Positions 1 to 9,002 of a stretch of DNA of 64,000 nucleotides are shown here, piece by piece; positions within the stretch are counted from its first letter, which is position 1; each line of letters starts with the position of its first letter. This DNA is from Lacinutrix sp. Bg11-31. Its GTDB lineage: Bacteria > Bacteroidota > Bacteroidia > Flavobacteriales > Flavobacteriaceae. A program made the translations under genes and the position numbers. The notes beneath the pieces were generated by a model, which had not been told where the DNA came from, ran no database searches, and worked only from the letters and a program-made list of their open reading frames with translations. The stretch covers positions 310,001 through 374,000 of the forward strand of contig NZ_CP025118.1 of the NCBI RefSeq assembly GCF_002831665.1, given 5' to 3'.

Positions 1-2
1 AT

Positions 3-179
3 AACGCTTTACGCGGAAATGCCACTGTTGAGGTCATAGATGTTCAAGGTAAAATAGTAATACAAAATACTATAGATGAAACACTTCAGCTTAACGTTAA
101 AAACTTAGAAGCAGGACTGTATTTTGTAAAATTGAAGCAAAACAAGAAGCAGTTCATTAAAAAACTAATAATAGAATAA
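3..179 (+). CDS. 3' end of a secreted protein with a T9SS type A sorting domain (partial)
   Basis: Only the last 58 codons are inside the window, in frame 3 and ending at the TAA at 177-179. They read as a typical type IX secretion C-terminal sorting domain: a VIDVQGK strand, then LEAGLYFVKL, then a basic KKLIIE tail. The family fact is that such domains direct proteins through the outer membrane by the type IX system of Bacteroidota. The mature function lies upstream of the window and cannot be known. A strong hairpin terminator follows 22 bases after the stop. Confidence 0.85.
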   Translation, partial: NALRGNATVEVIDVQGKIVIQNTIDETLQLNVKNLEAGLYFVKLKQNKKQFIKKLIIE

Positions 180-200
180 GAAAAGATAAAGTTTTGTTAA

Positions 201-230
201 AAGGCTTCAGTTAATTCTGAAGCTTTTTTT
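201..230 (+). terminator. Rho-independent terminator
   Basis: A stem GCTTCAG/CTGAAGC (204-210 with 217-223) and a six-base loop are followed by a run of T. It ends transcription of the partial secreted-protein gene at the left edge. Confidence 0.85.
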
Positions 231-285
231 GTAAGTATTAGATTTGTTATTCGACATATAGAAAAACAAAAAATAATTATAATTG

Positions 286-1092
286 ATGAAAAATTATAGT
301 GTTGCAATAGCCTTATTACTTATTGTTACTGCATGTAAGCAAAACAAATCACCAGAACCTGTAATAACTATAGATTACAAAAAAGAAGTTTTAGACGTAA
401 CAACTTCTATTTATCCAGAAAACCTTACGAAAGTATTTAATGCACATGGAGGAATAGATGCATGGGAAACGATGAAGTCGTTATCTTTTACTATGGATAA
501 ACCAGACGGAAAAGAAGTTACATTAACAAACCTACACTCTAGAGAGGCTTTAATAGAAAGTCCAAAAGCAACTATTGGCTTCGATGGTAATAAAGCTTGG
601 TTCTTAAATAAAATGGAAGGAGAGTATAAAGGTTATCCTCCAAAATTCTATTATAACTTAATGTTTTACTTTTATGCTATGCCTTTTATACTATCAGACG
701 ATGGTATTAATTATGCAGATGCAGAACCTTTGGTTTTCGGAGGCGTAACGTATCCAGGAATTCAAGTAACGTATAATGCAGGAGTTGGTGAAACACCAGA
801 AGATCGTTATGTATTGTATTACAATCCAGAAACATATTTAATGGAATGGCTAGGTTATACAGTATCTTTTGTGCCAGGAATAGATAAAAAAGAATTACAC
901 TTTAGAAAATATGGAAATTGGCAAGAAGTAAATGGCTTACAATTACCAAAAACGATTACAGGTTATGGTTTTAAAAATGATAAGCCTACTGAAGCAAAAG
1001 CAACAACTAACTTTATTGATATTAAAGTATCTTCTTCTGCTGTAGATACGAAAGTATTTGCAAAACCAGAAAAAGGTGAGTTTGTAGAATAA
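286..1092 (+). CDS. DUF6503-like lipoprotein
   Basis: A lipoprotein of 268 residues with a short signal peptide and the lipobox VTAC, so the mature protein should begin at a lipid-modified Cys near residue 17 and sit in the cell envelope. The rest, with FNAHGGIDAW near the start and LHFRKYGNWQEVNGLQLPK near the end, resembles the DUF6503 family of Bacteroidota, whose fold is probably related to LolA-type lipoprotein carriers. No enzyme motif is visible. I chose the ATG at 286 over the in-frame TTG at 283. The gene stands alone, with terminators on both sides. The family assignment is from memory of the sequence pattern. Confidence 0.8.
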   Translation: MKNYSVAIALLLIVTACKQNKSPEPVITIDYKKEVLDVTTSIYPENLTKVFNAHGGIDAWETMKSLSFTMDKPDGKEVTLTNLHSREALIESPKATIGFDGNKAWFLNKMEGEYKGYPPKFYYNLMFYFYAMPFILSDDGINYADAEPLVFGGVTYPGIQVTYNAGVGETPEDRYVLYYNPETYLMEWLGYTVSFVPGIDKKELHFRKYGNWQEVNGLQLPKTITGYGFKNDKPTEAKATTNFIDIKVSSSAVDTKVFAKPEKGEFVE

Positions 1093-1111
1093 TATTTATA
1101 AAATATAACAT

Positions 1112-1141
1112 AAAAAAAAGAGCCTTTCGGCTCTTTTTTTA
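1112..1141. terminator. Bidirectional terminator
   Basis: AAAAAAAGAGCC, TTTC loop, GGCTCTTTTTTT. A-run and T-run flank the GC stem symmetrically, and it lies between convergent genes (286-1092 plus, 1187-1495 minus), so it can stop both. Confidence 0.9.
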
Positions 1142-1186
1142 TTGGTTAATTCTAATAAAACCAGGACTTCGTGGATTGTGAAAATT

Positions 1187-1495
1187 TCAAGTAAACATAA
1201 TGCGTTGTACTTCAGTATTTAAACTTGGTTGCATATCAATTTTTATATTCTTTAAAGATCTTCCAATGTTTTCAGTAGATATAATAAGTTGACCTTGTCT
1301 AATTTCGTCTATACGTTTCATCCCAAAGTTAATATTAGTGATGCTATTCGTAACTTTATCTAAATCTAAATAGACCTTATCAAAAGCACTAATGTTAATA
1401 TTAGAAATAAATAAGGGTTTTGTATTCGTTTTTTGCTCTTGAGCAAAACCTAAAACGCTTATTAAGATAATGATTACAAATAAGAGGTTTTTCAT
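1187..1495 (-). CDS. Small exported protein of unknown function
   Basis: This 102-residue protein has a clear cleavable signal peptide (FVIIILISVLGFAQ, cleavage expected after residue 18) and no lipobox Cys, so it is predicted periplasmic. The mature part of about 84 residues has no motif I recognise. It contains FGMKRIDEIRQGQLIIS, which looks like alternating strand and helix. The gene lies 18 bases downstream of an amidohydrolase-family gene on the same strand, so the two are probably cotranscribed. The function is unknown. Confidence 0.6.
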   Translation of the reverse strand: MKNLLFVIIILISVLGFAQEQKTNTKPLFISNINISAFDKVYLDLDKVTNSITNINFGMKRIDEIRQGQLIISTENIGRSLKNIKIDMQPSLNTEVQRIMFT

Positions 1496-1513
1496 AATTA
1501 TTTATTTAAAAAA

Positions 1514-2812
1514 CTACTCCTTATACTTTTTGCTATAACGTTTGTACAATTCCGTTTGGTGAGATTCTAAACTAATATCACGACCTTGAATGTACGCTTT
1601 TTCTAATTTATTTGTACGCATGTCTAAAGCATCGCCTTCACTTATAAAAAGAGTTGCATCTTTTCCAACTTCTAGCGAACCAACTTTAGCATCTACTCCT
1701 AAAATTTTGGCAGTGTTTAAAGTAATTAAACTTAAGGCTTGTTCTTTGTCTAAACCATAAGCAGCACAAGTTCCAGCTAAAAACGGAAGGTTTCTTGCAT
1801 TCATACGCTCCATATCTCCTGCGTTTTCTAAACCAACTAAAACACCAGATTTTACTAGTTGGTTAGCTAGTTTAAATGGTAAATCGTAATCATCATCATC
1901 GTTTTTAGGTTTGCTGTGTACACGTTGTAATAAAACAGGAATATTGTTTTGTTTTAATAAGTGACTTACCTTAATAGCTTCGTAACCTCCAACAATTACA
2001 ATATGGTTAATGTTATTTGCTTTTGTAAAATTAATAGCATCTGTAATACCTCTTTCACCATCAACGTGAATATATAGTTTTTTAGAACCATCAATTACTC
2101 CTTGTAAAGCTTCGAAAGGTAAATGTTTTGGAGATTTACTACTTGCTTGGTATGCTTTGCTTTCTGCAAAATAAGATGTTAATTCTTCAACTTGCTTTTT
2201 GTAACCTTTATTTTCTTTTAACATAGAAGGTTCTCCTTTCCACCAACGACCACGAGAGAATGGACTTGGCCAATTCATGTGAATACCGTCATCTGCCTTA
2301 ATAGCTGCATCTTCCCAATTCCAAGCATCAAATTGTACTACAGATGAGGTTCCAGAAATACGTCCACCACGAGGTGTTATTTGTCCCATTAAAACACCAT
2401 TAGGTCTCATAGACTCTACTACTTTAGATTCAGTATTATAAGCAATTAAACTTCTTATGTGTGGATTCATTGCACCAACTTCATCAACATCGTTACTTGC
2501 ACGAACAGCATCAACTTCTACTAAGCCTAAAGTAGAATTTGGAGCTATAAAACCAGGGTAAATATGCTTGCCTTTGGCAAGAATTGTTTCTCCTTGACGT
2601 GCAATTTTCATCATGGCACTACCAACAAAAGTAATTTTACCATTGTTAAACATAATAAGCGAGTTCTCGATAACTTCTCCATTTCCTATATGTGCAGTTG
2701 CGCCTTCAATAGAAATAGCATTTGTTTGTTTAGAAGCTGGTGTTTGTTGAGCAATTGCAATTGCCGAAAGCAATAAGGCAAAAGCTAATATGTTATATTT
2801 TAATTTTTTCAT
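1514..2812 (-). CDS. Exported amidohydrolase-family protein lacking the HxH metal motif
   Basis: The 432-residue protein has a signal peptide (LLLSAIAIAQ). The composite domain of the amidohydrolase superfamily is visible: an N-terminal beta sandwich (GKITFVG, KGKHIYPGFIAP) and the C-terminal SLITLNTAKILGVD and GSLEVGKDATLFI segments. At the place where active members have a metal-binding HxH (after YPGFID) this one reads FIAPNSTLG, so the first two His ligands are absent. It lies downstream of a 1002-residue relative, 154 bases away on the same strand. Either it is a non-catalytic partner of that protein or it binds something other than metal. The family call is firm; the loss of catalysis is inferred. 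Confidence 0.85.
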   Translation of the reverse strand: MKKLKYNILAFALLLSAIAIAQQTPASKQTNAISIEGATAHIGNGEVIENSLIMFNNGKITFVGSAMMKIARQGETILAKGKHIYPGFIAPNSTLGLVEVDAVRASNDVDEVGAMNPHIRSLIAYNTESKVVESMRPNGVLMGQITPRGGRISGTSSVVQFDAWNWEDAAIKADDGIHMNWPSPFSRGRWWKGEPSMLKENKGYKKQVEELTSYFAESKAYQASSKSPKHLPFEALQGVIDGSKKLYIHVDGERGITDAINFTKANNINHIVIVGGYEAIKVSHLLKQNNIPVLLQRVHSKPKNDDDDYDLPFKLANQLVKSGVLVGLENAGDMERMNARNLPFLAGTCAAYGLDKEQALSLITLNTAKILGVDAKVGSLEVGKDATLFISEGDALDMRTNKLEKAYIQGRDISLESHQTELYKRYSKKYKE

Positions 2813-2869
2813 TCTAATTATATTTTTTTATTTCCGCGGAAGCGAAAACCTTTTTTATTAATTTAAAAG

Positions 2870-2928
2870 TAAACCATTTGAGTAAGCCACTAGAGCAAGA
2901 TATCAGACTAAACCATTTGAGTAAGCCA
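2870..2928. repeat. Two 20-bp direct repeats in the amidohydrolase spacer
   Basis: The sequence TAAACCATTTGAGTAAGCCA occurs at 2870-2889 and again at 2909-2928, exactly the same, 39 bases apart. A partial third copy (GAGTAAAAC) follows at about 2932. The function is unknown. Confidence 0.75.
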
Positions 2929-2966
2929 TCCGAGTAAAACTGCCTACTGAACACTGTCTACTAATT

Positions 2967-5900
2967 TTAAAATTCTGAGTCACAATGAAAATGAGCTTTC
3001 TCTTTCTTTACAATAGGCTTTGTTTTTAAACCTTTGTTTTTAGCTTGAAGCATTAACGATGTTAATTCGTTTTTCTCTTTTTTTATAGATGCTCGTAATT
3101 GTTTATCACGATCGATATCAAAATAAGTAACACCTTCTATAATCGTTTTTTCTGCTTTAGCGTAAATAGACATTGGATGGTCGCTCCATAAAACAACATC
3201 TGCATCTTTTCCAACTTTAATACTGCCAACACGATCGTCGATATGTAATAGCTTAGCAGGATTTAGCGTCACAAATTTCCAGGCATCTTCTTCGCTTATA
3301 TCTCCATATTTAACAGATTTTGCAGCTTCTTGGTTTAAACGTCTTGACATTTCGCCATCATCACTATTTATTGCAACAGTAACTCCTGCATTATGCATAA
3401 TTGCTGCATTTGTTGGTATGGCATCGTTAACCTCATATTTGTAAGCCCACCAGTCGCTAAAGGTAGAACCACCAACACCATGTGCTTTCATTTTGTCTGC
3501 GACTTTGTAACCTTCTAAAATGTGTGTAAACGTATTAATGTTAAAGTTAAATTTATCTGCAACCTTCATTAACATATTAATTTCACTTTGTATGTAAGAG
3601 TGGCAGCTAACAAAACGTTCTTTGTTTAAAATTTCGGCAATTACTTCCATCTCAACATCTTTTCGGTAAGGTTGTCCGCTTTTCTTTTTTGCATCGTATT
3701 CTTTAGCACGCTGAAAATAATCGGTATAAACCTGTTCAACACCCATTCTTGTTTGTGGAAAACGAACTTTATTATCACTTCCCCAATTACTCTGTTTTAC
3801 GTTTTCGCCTAAAGCAAATTTTATAAATTTAGGCGAATTTTTATATATTAGGTTATTAGCTGTTTCTCCCCATTTAAGTTTTATAATAGCAGAGCGTCCA
3901 CCAATTGGGTTTGCAGATCCATGTAGCACTTGTGCAGAGGTAACACCACCAGAAAGGTTGTAATAGATATTTATATCTTCTGGGTTAATAACATCTTCTT
4001 GAGTTACTTCTGCTGTAGAATTATGTCCAGCTTCGTTAACCGACGATGTAGCAATATGCGTATGCTCGTCTATAATTCCAGAGGTTAAGTGTTTTCCTTC
4101 TCCATTTATAATTTGTGCATGCGATGCGTTGAGGTTTTGTCCTATTTTAGAAATTTTGCCGTCTTTAATTAATACATCTGTGTTTTCTAAAATGCCTTCT
4201 TTTTCATTAGTCCAAACTGTTACATTTTTAAATAAAAGTGTTTCTTGTTTTGGCAAAGCTTCAAAACCATAAGCCATGTTAGGGTAAGTTACAGGAAAGC
4301 GCTTTCCAGCTTTAGCAACAGTGTCCTTTTTGTCATCATCATCTTCTTTATTCTCATCTTCGTCTTTTTTATTATCAGATGTTTTAGAATCTGTTTTCTT
4401 TTTGGCATAGAAAGTTGTTTCATTTCCGTTAGGAAAAACAGCTTTTCCGTTAAAGGCAGAGGAGTTTTCTATGTTAGCAACCAAACGAATAAATTCTTGT
4501 TTAGTAGTATCTACTGTCGAAAATGTAAGATGCATCCAATCGTCACTAAAACTAATTTTAGAACCTAACTTTTTATCGTTGGCTTTAATTTCGGACTTTA
4601 GTTTTTCAATTTTTCCTTTAATAGTTAATTTGTAATCTGTGTTTCCTAAATTAAAAGTGTAATCTCCACGAATATCTGTAATATCCATTGGTTTTAATTC
4701 ATTTTTAATACCAGTAACCCAGTTTTGGTAAATGGTAGTTTCCTTTTCGAATACATCTCCAGAGGTTACTAGGAAGTTAGCATAAGCTCCTGTTTTTAAG
4801 CTTCCTATTTCATTGCTCTTTCCAAGAATTTGAGCAGGAATAGTTGTTAATGCTGCTAATGCTTTTTCTTTAGATAATCCAGCTTCAATAGCTTTTAAAA
4901 GATTAGGCATAAATTCTTTTGCTTCTTTTAACTTGTATGTAGAAAGTGCAAAATTAACATTGTTATCTGCTAATATTTTAGGGTTGTATGGTTTCTGGTT
5001 CCATTCTCTTAAATCTGCTAAATCTACAGAATTAGCTAAAAACTGATTTTCCATATCGAAAGCATCTGGAAAGTTAAGAGGTAAAATAAAAGTGCCGTTA
5101 GTGGCTTTTATATCTTTTATGTATTCGTATTCATCACCACCACCAACAAAAACATACTGCGTATTAAATTGATCTCCAATGTTATCTAAACGCAAAGCAT
5201 TCATTTTACTGCCAGCTTCAATAATTTGAACCTGATTTTTATTTCTGTTAAAAGCTTCTAAAGTTCTATCTGTTTCTTTTGCTGCTCCAGTGGCATACCA
5301 TTTGGCATCCATATTTACTTGGCGAAGCAAAGCAAAAGCTCCCATTATTGAGGTTGGGTAGGCTTGTCTAGAAGTAGCACTCTTGCTTGTGCCTAAGTAC
5401 TGTCCAGAATGCTCTTTTAATATTCTATTAGCATCACTGCCTTCGCTATTAAGTGCTATTAATGTTCCTGTACCACGAACAATACCATCATTAATATGTG
5501 TGTTAACTACTCCAAAACCAGCTTCCATTAATTTCTTAGCCTCTTTATCGTCGTACTTAAATTTGTCGATAGCATTTTGGTCTGCTCTAATATGGTCGTT
5601 CCAATAATAACCTTCTCTTCCAGCATCGTATTGTGGTCTACGCGAATGGTCTTCTGGTCTTTTAGGTTTTTCAACTCCAAAAGTAGAGTAGATGTCTATA
5701 AATGAAGGATAAATGCTTTTTCCAGATAAATCTGTAATAACCGCATTTTTAGGTATCGATACATTACTACCAATAGATACAATTTTACCATCTTTAATAA
5801 CAATGGTTCCGTTCTCAATTACTTGAGTAGGTGAGACGTAAATTTTTGCGTTCGTAACCGCTGTGTAATTAGAACTAATGGTTTTTACACCATCATTCTT

Positions 5901-5972
5901 CGGAATGTTTTCTTGCGCAAAGAGACATAAATTGCATATTAGAAAAGCAAATACTAGAGATTTTTTAATCAT
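2967..5972 (-). CDS. Exported double-domain amidohydrolase
   Basis: About 1001 residues, roughly twice the usual family length, because two amidohydrolase units are joined. The first unit (about residues 30-440) carries SGKSIYPSFIDIYST where HxH should be, and is therefore probably inactive. A linker follows at about 540-560 that is very rich in Asp, Lys and Glu. The second unit (about 590-990) has the metal motif IDEHTHIATSS, a later NSDDGEMSRR segment with the likely catalytic Asp, and the terminal DADVVLWSDHP signature. A signal peptide (FAFLICNLCLFAQ) places it in the envelope. I start it at the ATG at 5972, because the nine codons before it do not fit a signal peptide. The substrate is unknown; peptidase or imidazolonepropionase-like hydrolysis is possible. 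Confidence 0.88.
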   Translation of the reverse strand: MIKKSLVFAFLICNLCLFAQENIPKNDGVKTISSNYTAVTNAKIYVSPTQVIENGTIVIKDGKIVSIGSNVSIPKNAVITDLSGKSIYPSFIDIYSTFGVEKPKRPEDHSRRPQYDAGREGYYWNDHIRADQNAIDKFKYDDKEAKKLMEAGFGVVNTHINDGIVRGTGTLIALNSEGSDANRILKEHSGQYLGTSKSATSRQAYPTSIMGAFALLRQVNMDAKWYATGAAKETDRTLEAFNRNKNQVQIIEAGSKMNALRLDNIGDQFNTQYVFVGGGDEYEYIKDIKATNGTFILPLNFPDAFDMENQFLANSVDLADLREWNQKPYNPKILADNNVNFALSTYKLKEAKEFMPNLLKAIEAGLSKEKALAALTTIPAQILGKSNEIGSLKTGAYANFLVTSGDVFEKETTIYQNWVTGIKNELKPMDITDIRGDYTFNLGNTDYKLTIKGKIEKLKSEIKANDKKLGSKISFSDDWMHLTFSTVDTTKQEFIRLVANIENSSAFNGKAVFPNGNETTFYAKKKTDSKTSDNKKDEDENKEDDDDKKDTVAKAGKRFPVTYPNMAYGFEALPKQETLLFKNVTVWTNEKEGILENTDVLIKDGKISKIGQNLNASHAQIINGEGKHLTSGIIDEHTHIATSSVNEAGHNSTAEVTQEDVINPEDINIYYNLSGGVTSAQVLHGSANPIGGRSAIIKLKWGETANNLIYKNSPKFIKFALGENVKQSNWGSDNKVRFPQTRMGVEQVYTDYFQRAKEYDAKKKSGQPYRKDVEMEVIAEILNKERFVSCHSYIQSEINMLMKVADKFNFNINTFTHILEGYKVADKMKAHGVGGSTFSDWWAYKYEVNDAIPTNAAIMHNAGVTVAINSDDGEMSRRLNQEAAKSVKYGDISEEDAWKFVTLNPAKLLHIDDRVGSIKVGKDADVVLWSDHPMSIYAKAEKTIIEGVTYFDIDRDKQLRASIKKEKNELTSLMLQAKNKGLKTKPIVKKEKAHFHCDSEF

Positions 5973-6041
5973 AAATTGGTTTAAAAAGAGATTAGACACT
6001 AAATATAATAATTAGAAACCCTTTAAAGCAAATGATTATTG

Positions 6042-7109
6042 TTAAAGTGTTTTGTCTTGTAGGTAATTAACTAAAAGTGCAACAACATAACTGTAACTTT
6101 TCATGCCTCCTTTTTGGTTGTTGGCTTCTAAAAACGTGTTATAAGTTGAATGAAATAAAGGTTCTATTGGGTTTTTATGTGCATTCCAAAAGTCTCGAAC
6201 GTCTTGATAGTTTTTTAAAACTCCAGGATTAATGGTTTGTACAAGCGCTTCGTATTGTTCTGGATTTCGTCTATAGATTTCATAAAGACAATGGCGTAAA
6301 CCAAACGTGTAACCAGAGTATTTAAAATAGATATCCTCATTATTTGTAGCAGCTAAAAAGCCTATAAAATTTGCTTCATTTTCTGCAGCATAACCTAATT
6401 GGTGAGCCACTTCGTGAGATGCTGTAGTAGGAAACTTAAACACAGGTATCATACTATTTACTTGTGCTTCGTTAGATAACGGATTTAAATAACCGCTAAA
6501 TCCCATATAAGTTAAAGGGAAGCTAAGTAACGATTTTTTTATGCTCTTACCTTTGTATTCCAATTGCGGAAACGTTTTTTGTAATGCCGTATAACCTTCG
6601 GGTACCTTAGACATTACTTGAGATTTAGAATAAGGGAATGCTACTTTTATAGTATCGTTTTTTGTAATTTTAAGATGAATTGCGTTAGATTTTGCGATAA
6701 GGTTTTCTGTAACCTTTACAAGAGTTTCGGTAGTATAATCTGCTTTTAAATTTAGGTTTTTATGAAGCGGTAATCGGTAATAATTCATTGCCCAAAACAA
6801 ATGAAACGCGATATAAACGATAGATAATGCCGAAAACACATCTATTAACCAATTTCTAAAATCCTTAAAAATGCGCTTCCTATTAATAATAAGCCATCTT
6901 ATACTATAGATAATTGCAAAGGCATAAACAAAGTCGCCAAAAGAAAATGGTAACCAACCTAAAGTATAACGAAACAATTTAGAGGTTAATGGGTATAAGC
7001 CTTTACTATAATAGGTTTCAATAAATTCTGGAAACTTAGCTAATAACTTTACTAATAGAAAAGCAGGAACTATGGCGAATGCAATTAATATTTTTTTGTT
7101 TTTCAGCAT
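6042..7109 (-). CDS. DUF3810 membrane protein with zinc-protease motif
   Basis: A 355-residue protein with three hydrophobic segments in its first 110 residues (about 8-24, 58-75, 92-110), then a soluble domain. That domain contains HEVAH at residues 232-236 followed by AAENEANF, in which a Glu can serve as third ligand. This is the HExxH pattern of zinc metallopeptidases and matches the DUF3810 family of Bacteroidota. The protein is therefore a predicted membrane-anchored metallopeptidase of unknown substrate. The gene is divergent from pepD. Confidence 0.85.
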   Translation of the reverse strand: MLKNKKILIAFAIVPAFLLVKLLAKFPEFIETYYSKGLYPLTSKLFRYTLGWLPFSFGDFVYAFAIIYSIRWLIINRKRIFKDFRNWLIDVFSALSIVYIAFHLFWAMNYYRLPLHKNLNLKADYTTETLVKVTENLIAKSNAIHLKITKNDTIKVAFPYSKSQVMSKVPEGYTALQKTFPQLEYKGKSIKKSLLSFPLTYMGFSGYLNPLSNEAQVNSMIPVFKFPTTASHEVAHQLGYAAENEANFIGFLAATNNEDIYFKYSGYTFGLRHCLYEIYRRNPEQYEALVQTINPGVLKNYQDVRDFWNAHKNPIEPLFHSTYNTFLEANNQKGGMKSYSYVVALLVNYLQDKTL

Positions 7110-7174
7110 AATTCAAAAATAGTTAATTTTCTGTTAGATGGCTTTGCTTTTAACATCACCACAAGTCTTTTTTG

Positions 7175-7182
7175 TACTTTTG
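7175..7182 (+). promoter_or_regulatory. -7 promoter element of pepD
   Basis: TACTTTTG matches the Bacteroidota -7 consensus TAnnTTTG and lies 23 bases before the pepD start codon. No clear TTG was found at the -33 position. Confidence 0.55.
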
Positions 7183-7205
7183 CAATTCATAAAATAAAAT
7201 AATAG

Positions 7206-8666
7206 ATGAATTCAGAAATAAGAGCTTTAGAACCAAAAGAATTGTGGAACAAATTTGCCGACTTAAATGCAGTGCCAAGACCTTCTAAAAAAGAAGAACG
7301 TGTGATTGCTTTTATGAAGGATTTTGGAGCAAAACTAGGTTTCGAAACGATAGAAGATGAAGTTGGAAATGTTATTATTAAAAAGCCAGCGACAAAAGGA
7401 ATGGAAGATCGCGTAACTATTGTTATGCAATCGCATTTAGATATGGTACACCAAAAAAATGGTGATACTACTTTTAATTTCGATACTCAAGGTATCGAGA
7501 TGCATGTTGAAGGTGACTGGGTAAAAGCAAAAGGCACAACTTTAGGTGCAGATAATGGGCTAGGAGTGGCAACAATTATGGCTATTTTAGAAAGTACAAC
7601 TATCGCGCATCCTGCAATTGAAGCGTTGTTTACTATAGATGAAGAAACTGGGATGACAGGTGCAATGGGACTAAAAGGAGGCTTGCTTTCTGGAGGTATT
7701 CTATTAAACTTAGATACAGAAGAGGACGATGAAATTGGAGTAGGATGTGCAGGAGGAATAGATGTAACTGCTACAAGAACTTACGAAGAAGAAGAAACAC
7801 CTGAGTTTAAAATTGGGTACCATATTGTTGTAAAAGGTTTACAAGGCGGACACTCGGGAATGCAAATTCATGAAGGTTTAGGTAATGCAAATAAAATAAT
7901 GAACCGTTTATTATTTGATGGTTTCGAAAACTTTGGTTTACGTATTTCTGAAATAGATGGTGGAAGTTTACGTAACGCAATACCAAGAGAGAGTAATGCT
8001 ACTGTTGCTATAGATGCTATGCATGAAGAAGCTTTTTCTACTGAAATGGATTTACTAATAAAATCTATTCAAACAGAAATGAAAACAATGGAGCCAGATT
8101 TAGAAGTCGTAATTTCTAAAGTGGATACTCCAGAAAAAATAATGGACTTAGGTGTTCAAGAAGGTATTACTCGTGCTTTATATGCAGCTTTAAATGGTGT
8201 GTTTAGAATGAGTGCAGATATTCCAGGTTTAGTAGAAACATCTAATAACGTTGCAAGAGTAATTATTAAAGATGGTGCTATTAAAGTGGGTTGTTTAACA
8301 CGTTCTTCAGTAGAGAGTTCTAAAGACGATTTAGCAAATACTTTAAGAGCAACTTTTGAGCTTACAGGTTGTGAGGTTGAGTTGTCTGGAGATTATCCTG
8401 GTTGGGCACCAAATATGGAGTCTTCTATATTAAAAGTATTAAGTAGTTTATACGAAAAAATAAACGGAGAGAAAGCAAACGTTGCTGCATGTCACGCAGG
8501 ATTAGAATGTGGTATTCTTGGTCAAAACTATCCAGAGATGGAAATGATTAGTTTTGGACCTACTATTAAAGGAGCACACTCTCCAGATGAAAGAGCAAGT
8601 ATTTCTTCGGCTAAAAAATATTGGAACTTTGTTTTAGAGATTTTAAAGGAAATTCCTAAAAAGTAA
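7206..8666 (+). CDS. pepD: Aminoacyl-histidine dipeptidase (M20C)
   Basis: This 486-residue cytosolic enzyme has no signal peptide and belongs to the M20 metallopeptidases, PepD (beta-Ala-His dipeptidase) type, which hydrolyse dipeptides such as Xaa-His. The two-zinc motifs are present in order: QSHLDMV (about 78-84), GADNGLG with the bridging Asp (about 115), and IDEETGMTGA with the catalytic Glu pair (about 144). A later lid region has GGHSGMQIHEG. The length equals the family norm. It stands alone between its own promoter and terminator. Confidence 0.95.
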   Translation: MNSEIRALEPKELWNKFADLNAVPRPSKKEERVIAFMKDFGAKLGFETIEDEVGNVIIKKPATKGMEDRVTIVMQSHLDMVHQKNGDTTFNFDTQGIEMHVEGDWVKAKGTTLGADNGLGVATIMAILESTTIAHPAIEALFTIDEETGMTGAMGLKGGLLSGGILLNLDTEEDDEIGVGCAGGIDVTATRTYEEEETPEFKIGYHIVVKGLQGGHSGMQIHEGLGNANKIMNRLLFDGFENFGLRISEIDGGSLRNAIPRESNATVAIDAMHEEAFSTEMDLLIKSIQTEMKTMEPDLEVVISKVDTPEKIMDLGVQEGITRALYAALNGVFRMSADIPGLVETSNNVARVIIKDGAIKVGCLTRSSVESSKDDLANTLRATFELTGCEVELSGDYPGWAPNMESSILKVLSSLYEKINGEKANVAACHAGLECGILGQNYPEMEMISFGPTIKGAHSPDERASISSAKKYWNFVLEILKEIPKK

Positions 8667-8711
8667 TGTATTAGAAGATTCACTTATTGAATTTCTAAAT
8701 AAGTAAAATAG

Positions 8712-8744
8712 AAAAGCACAGTTTTAGGACTGTGCTTTTTTTTG
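8712..8744 (+). terminator. pepD terminator
   Basis: AAAAGCACAG and CTGTGCTTTT form a ten-pair stem with an eight-base loop, followed by T residues, 45 bases after the pepD stop. Confidence 0.9.
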
Positions 8745-8764
8745 TTTTATGTTGGATTTTGGAG

Positions 8765-8830
8765 CGGTTCGTTTAACGTTTAGTATATGAAAAGTAGGCG
8801 ATTGCAAAGCATAAAAACTTTCTATTGAGA
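8765..8830. repeat. Left arm of an inverted repeat that brackets 9003-10244
   Basis: CGGTTCGTTTAACGTTTAGT begins here. Its first part, TTCGTTTAACGT, returns inverted as ACGTTAAACGAA at about 10371-10382, on the other side of a two-gene module. The right arm is listed with its spacer at 10245. The stretch 8745-9002 otherwise holds no convincing gene: a possible 77-codon frame at 8836 runs into the tail of the opposite-strand gene and has no recognisable protein. Confidence 0.6.
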
Positions 8831-9002
8831 ACAAAATGGACATGAGTCAAGAGCCTCAAATTTGGAAATATTTCGTCTATTTTTTATATACATTGTTGGC
8901 ATTTCGTTTTCTTGTTTATCATATTTCAGATAAAACTTTAAATTTCAGAAGGTGTAATTGTGTTAGTAATATTTTTTTTAAAATGATAGTAATTATTACG
9001 GT

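Noticed and set aside
2870..2928. A CRISPR array
   Set aside because: Only two exact copies with a 19-base gap and no cas genes in the window.
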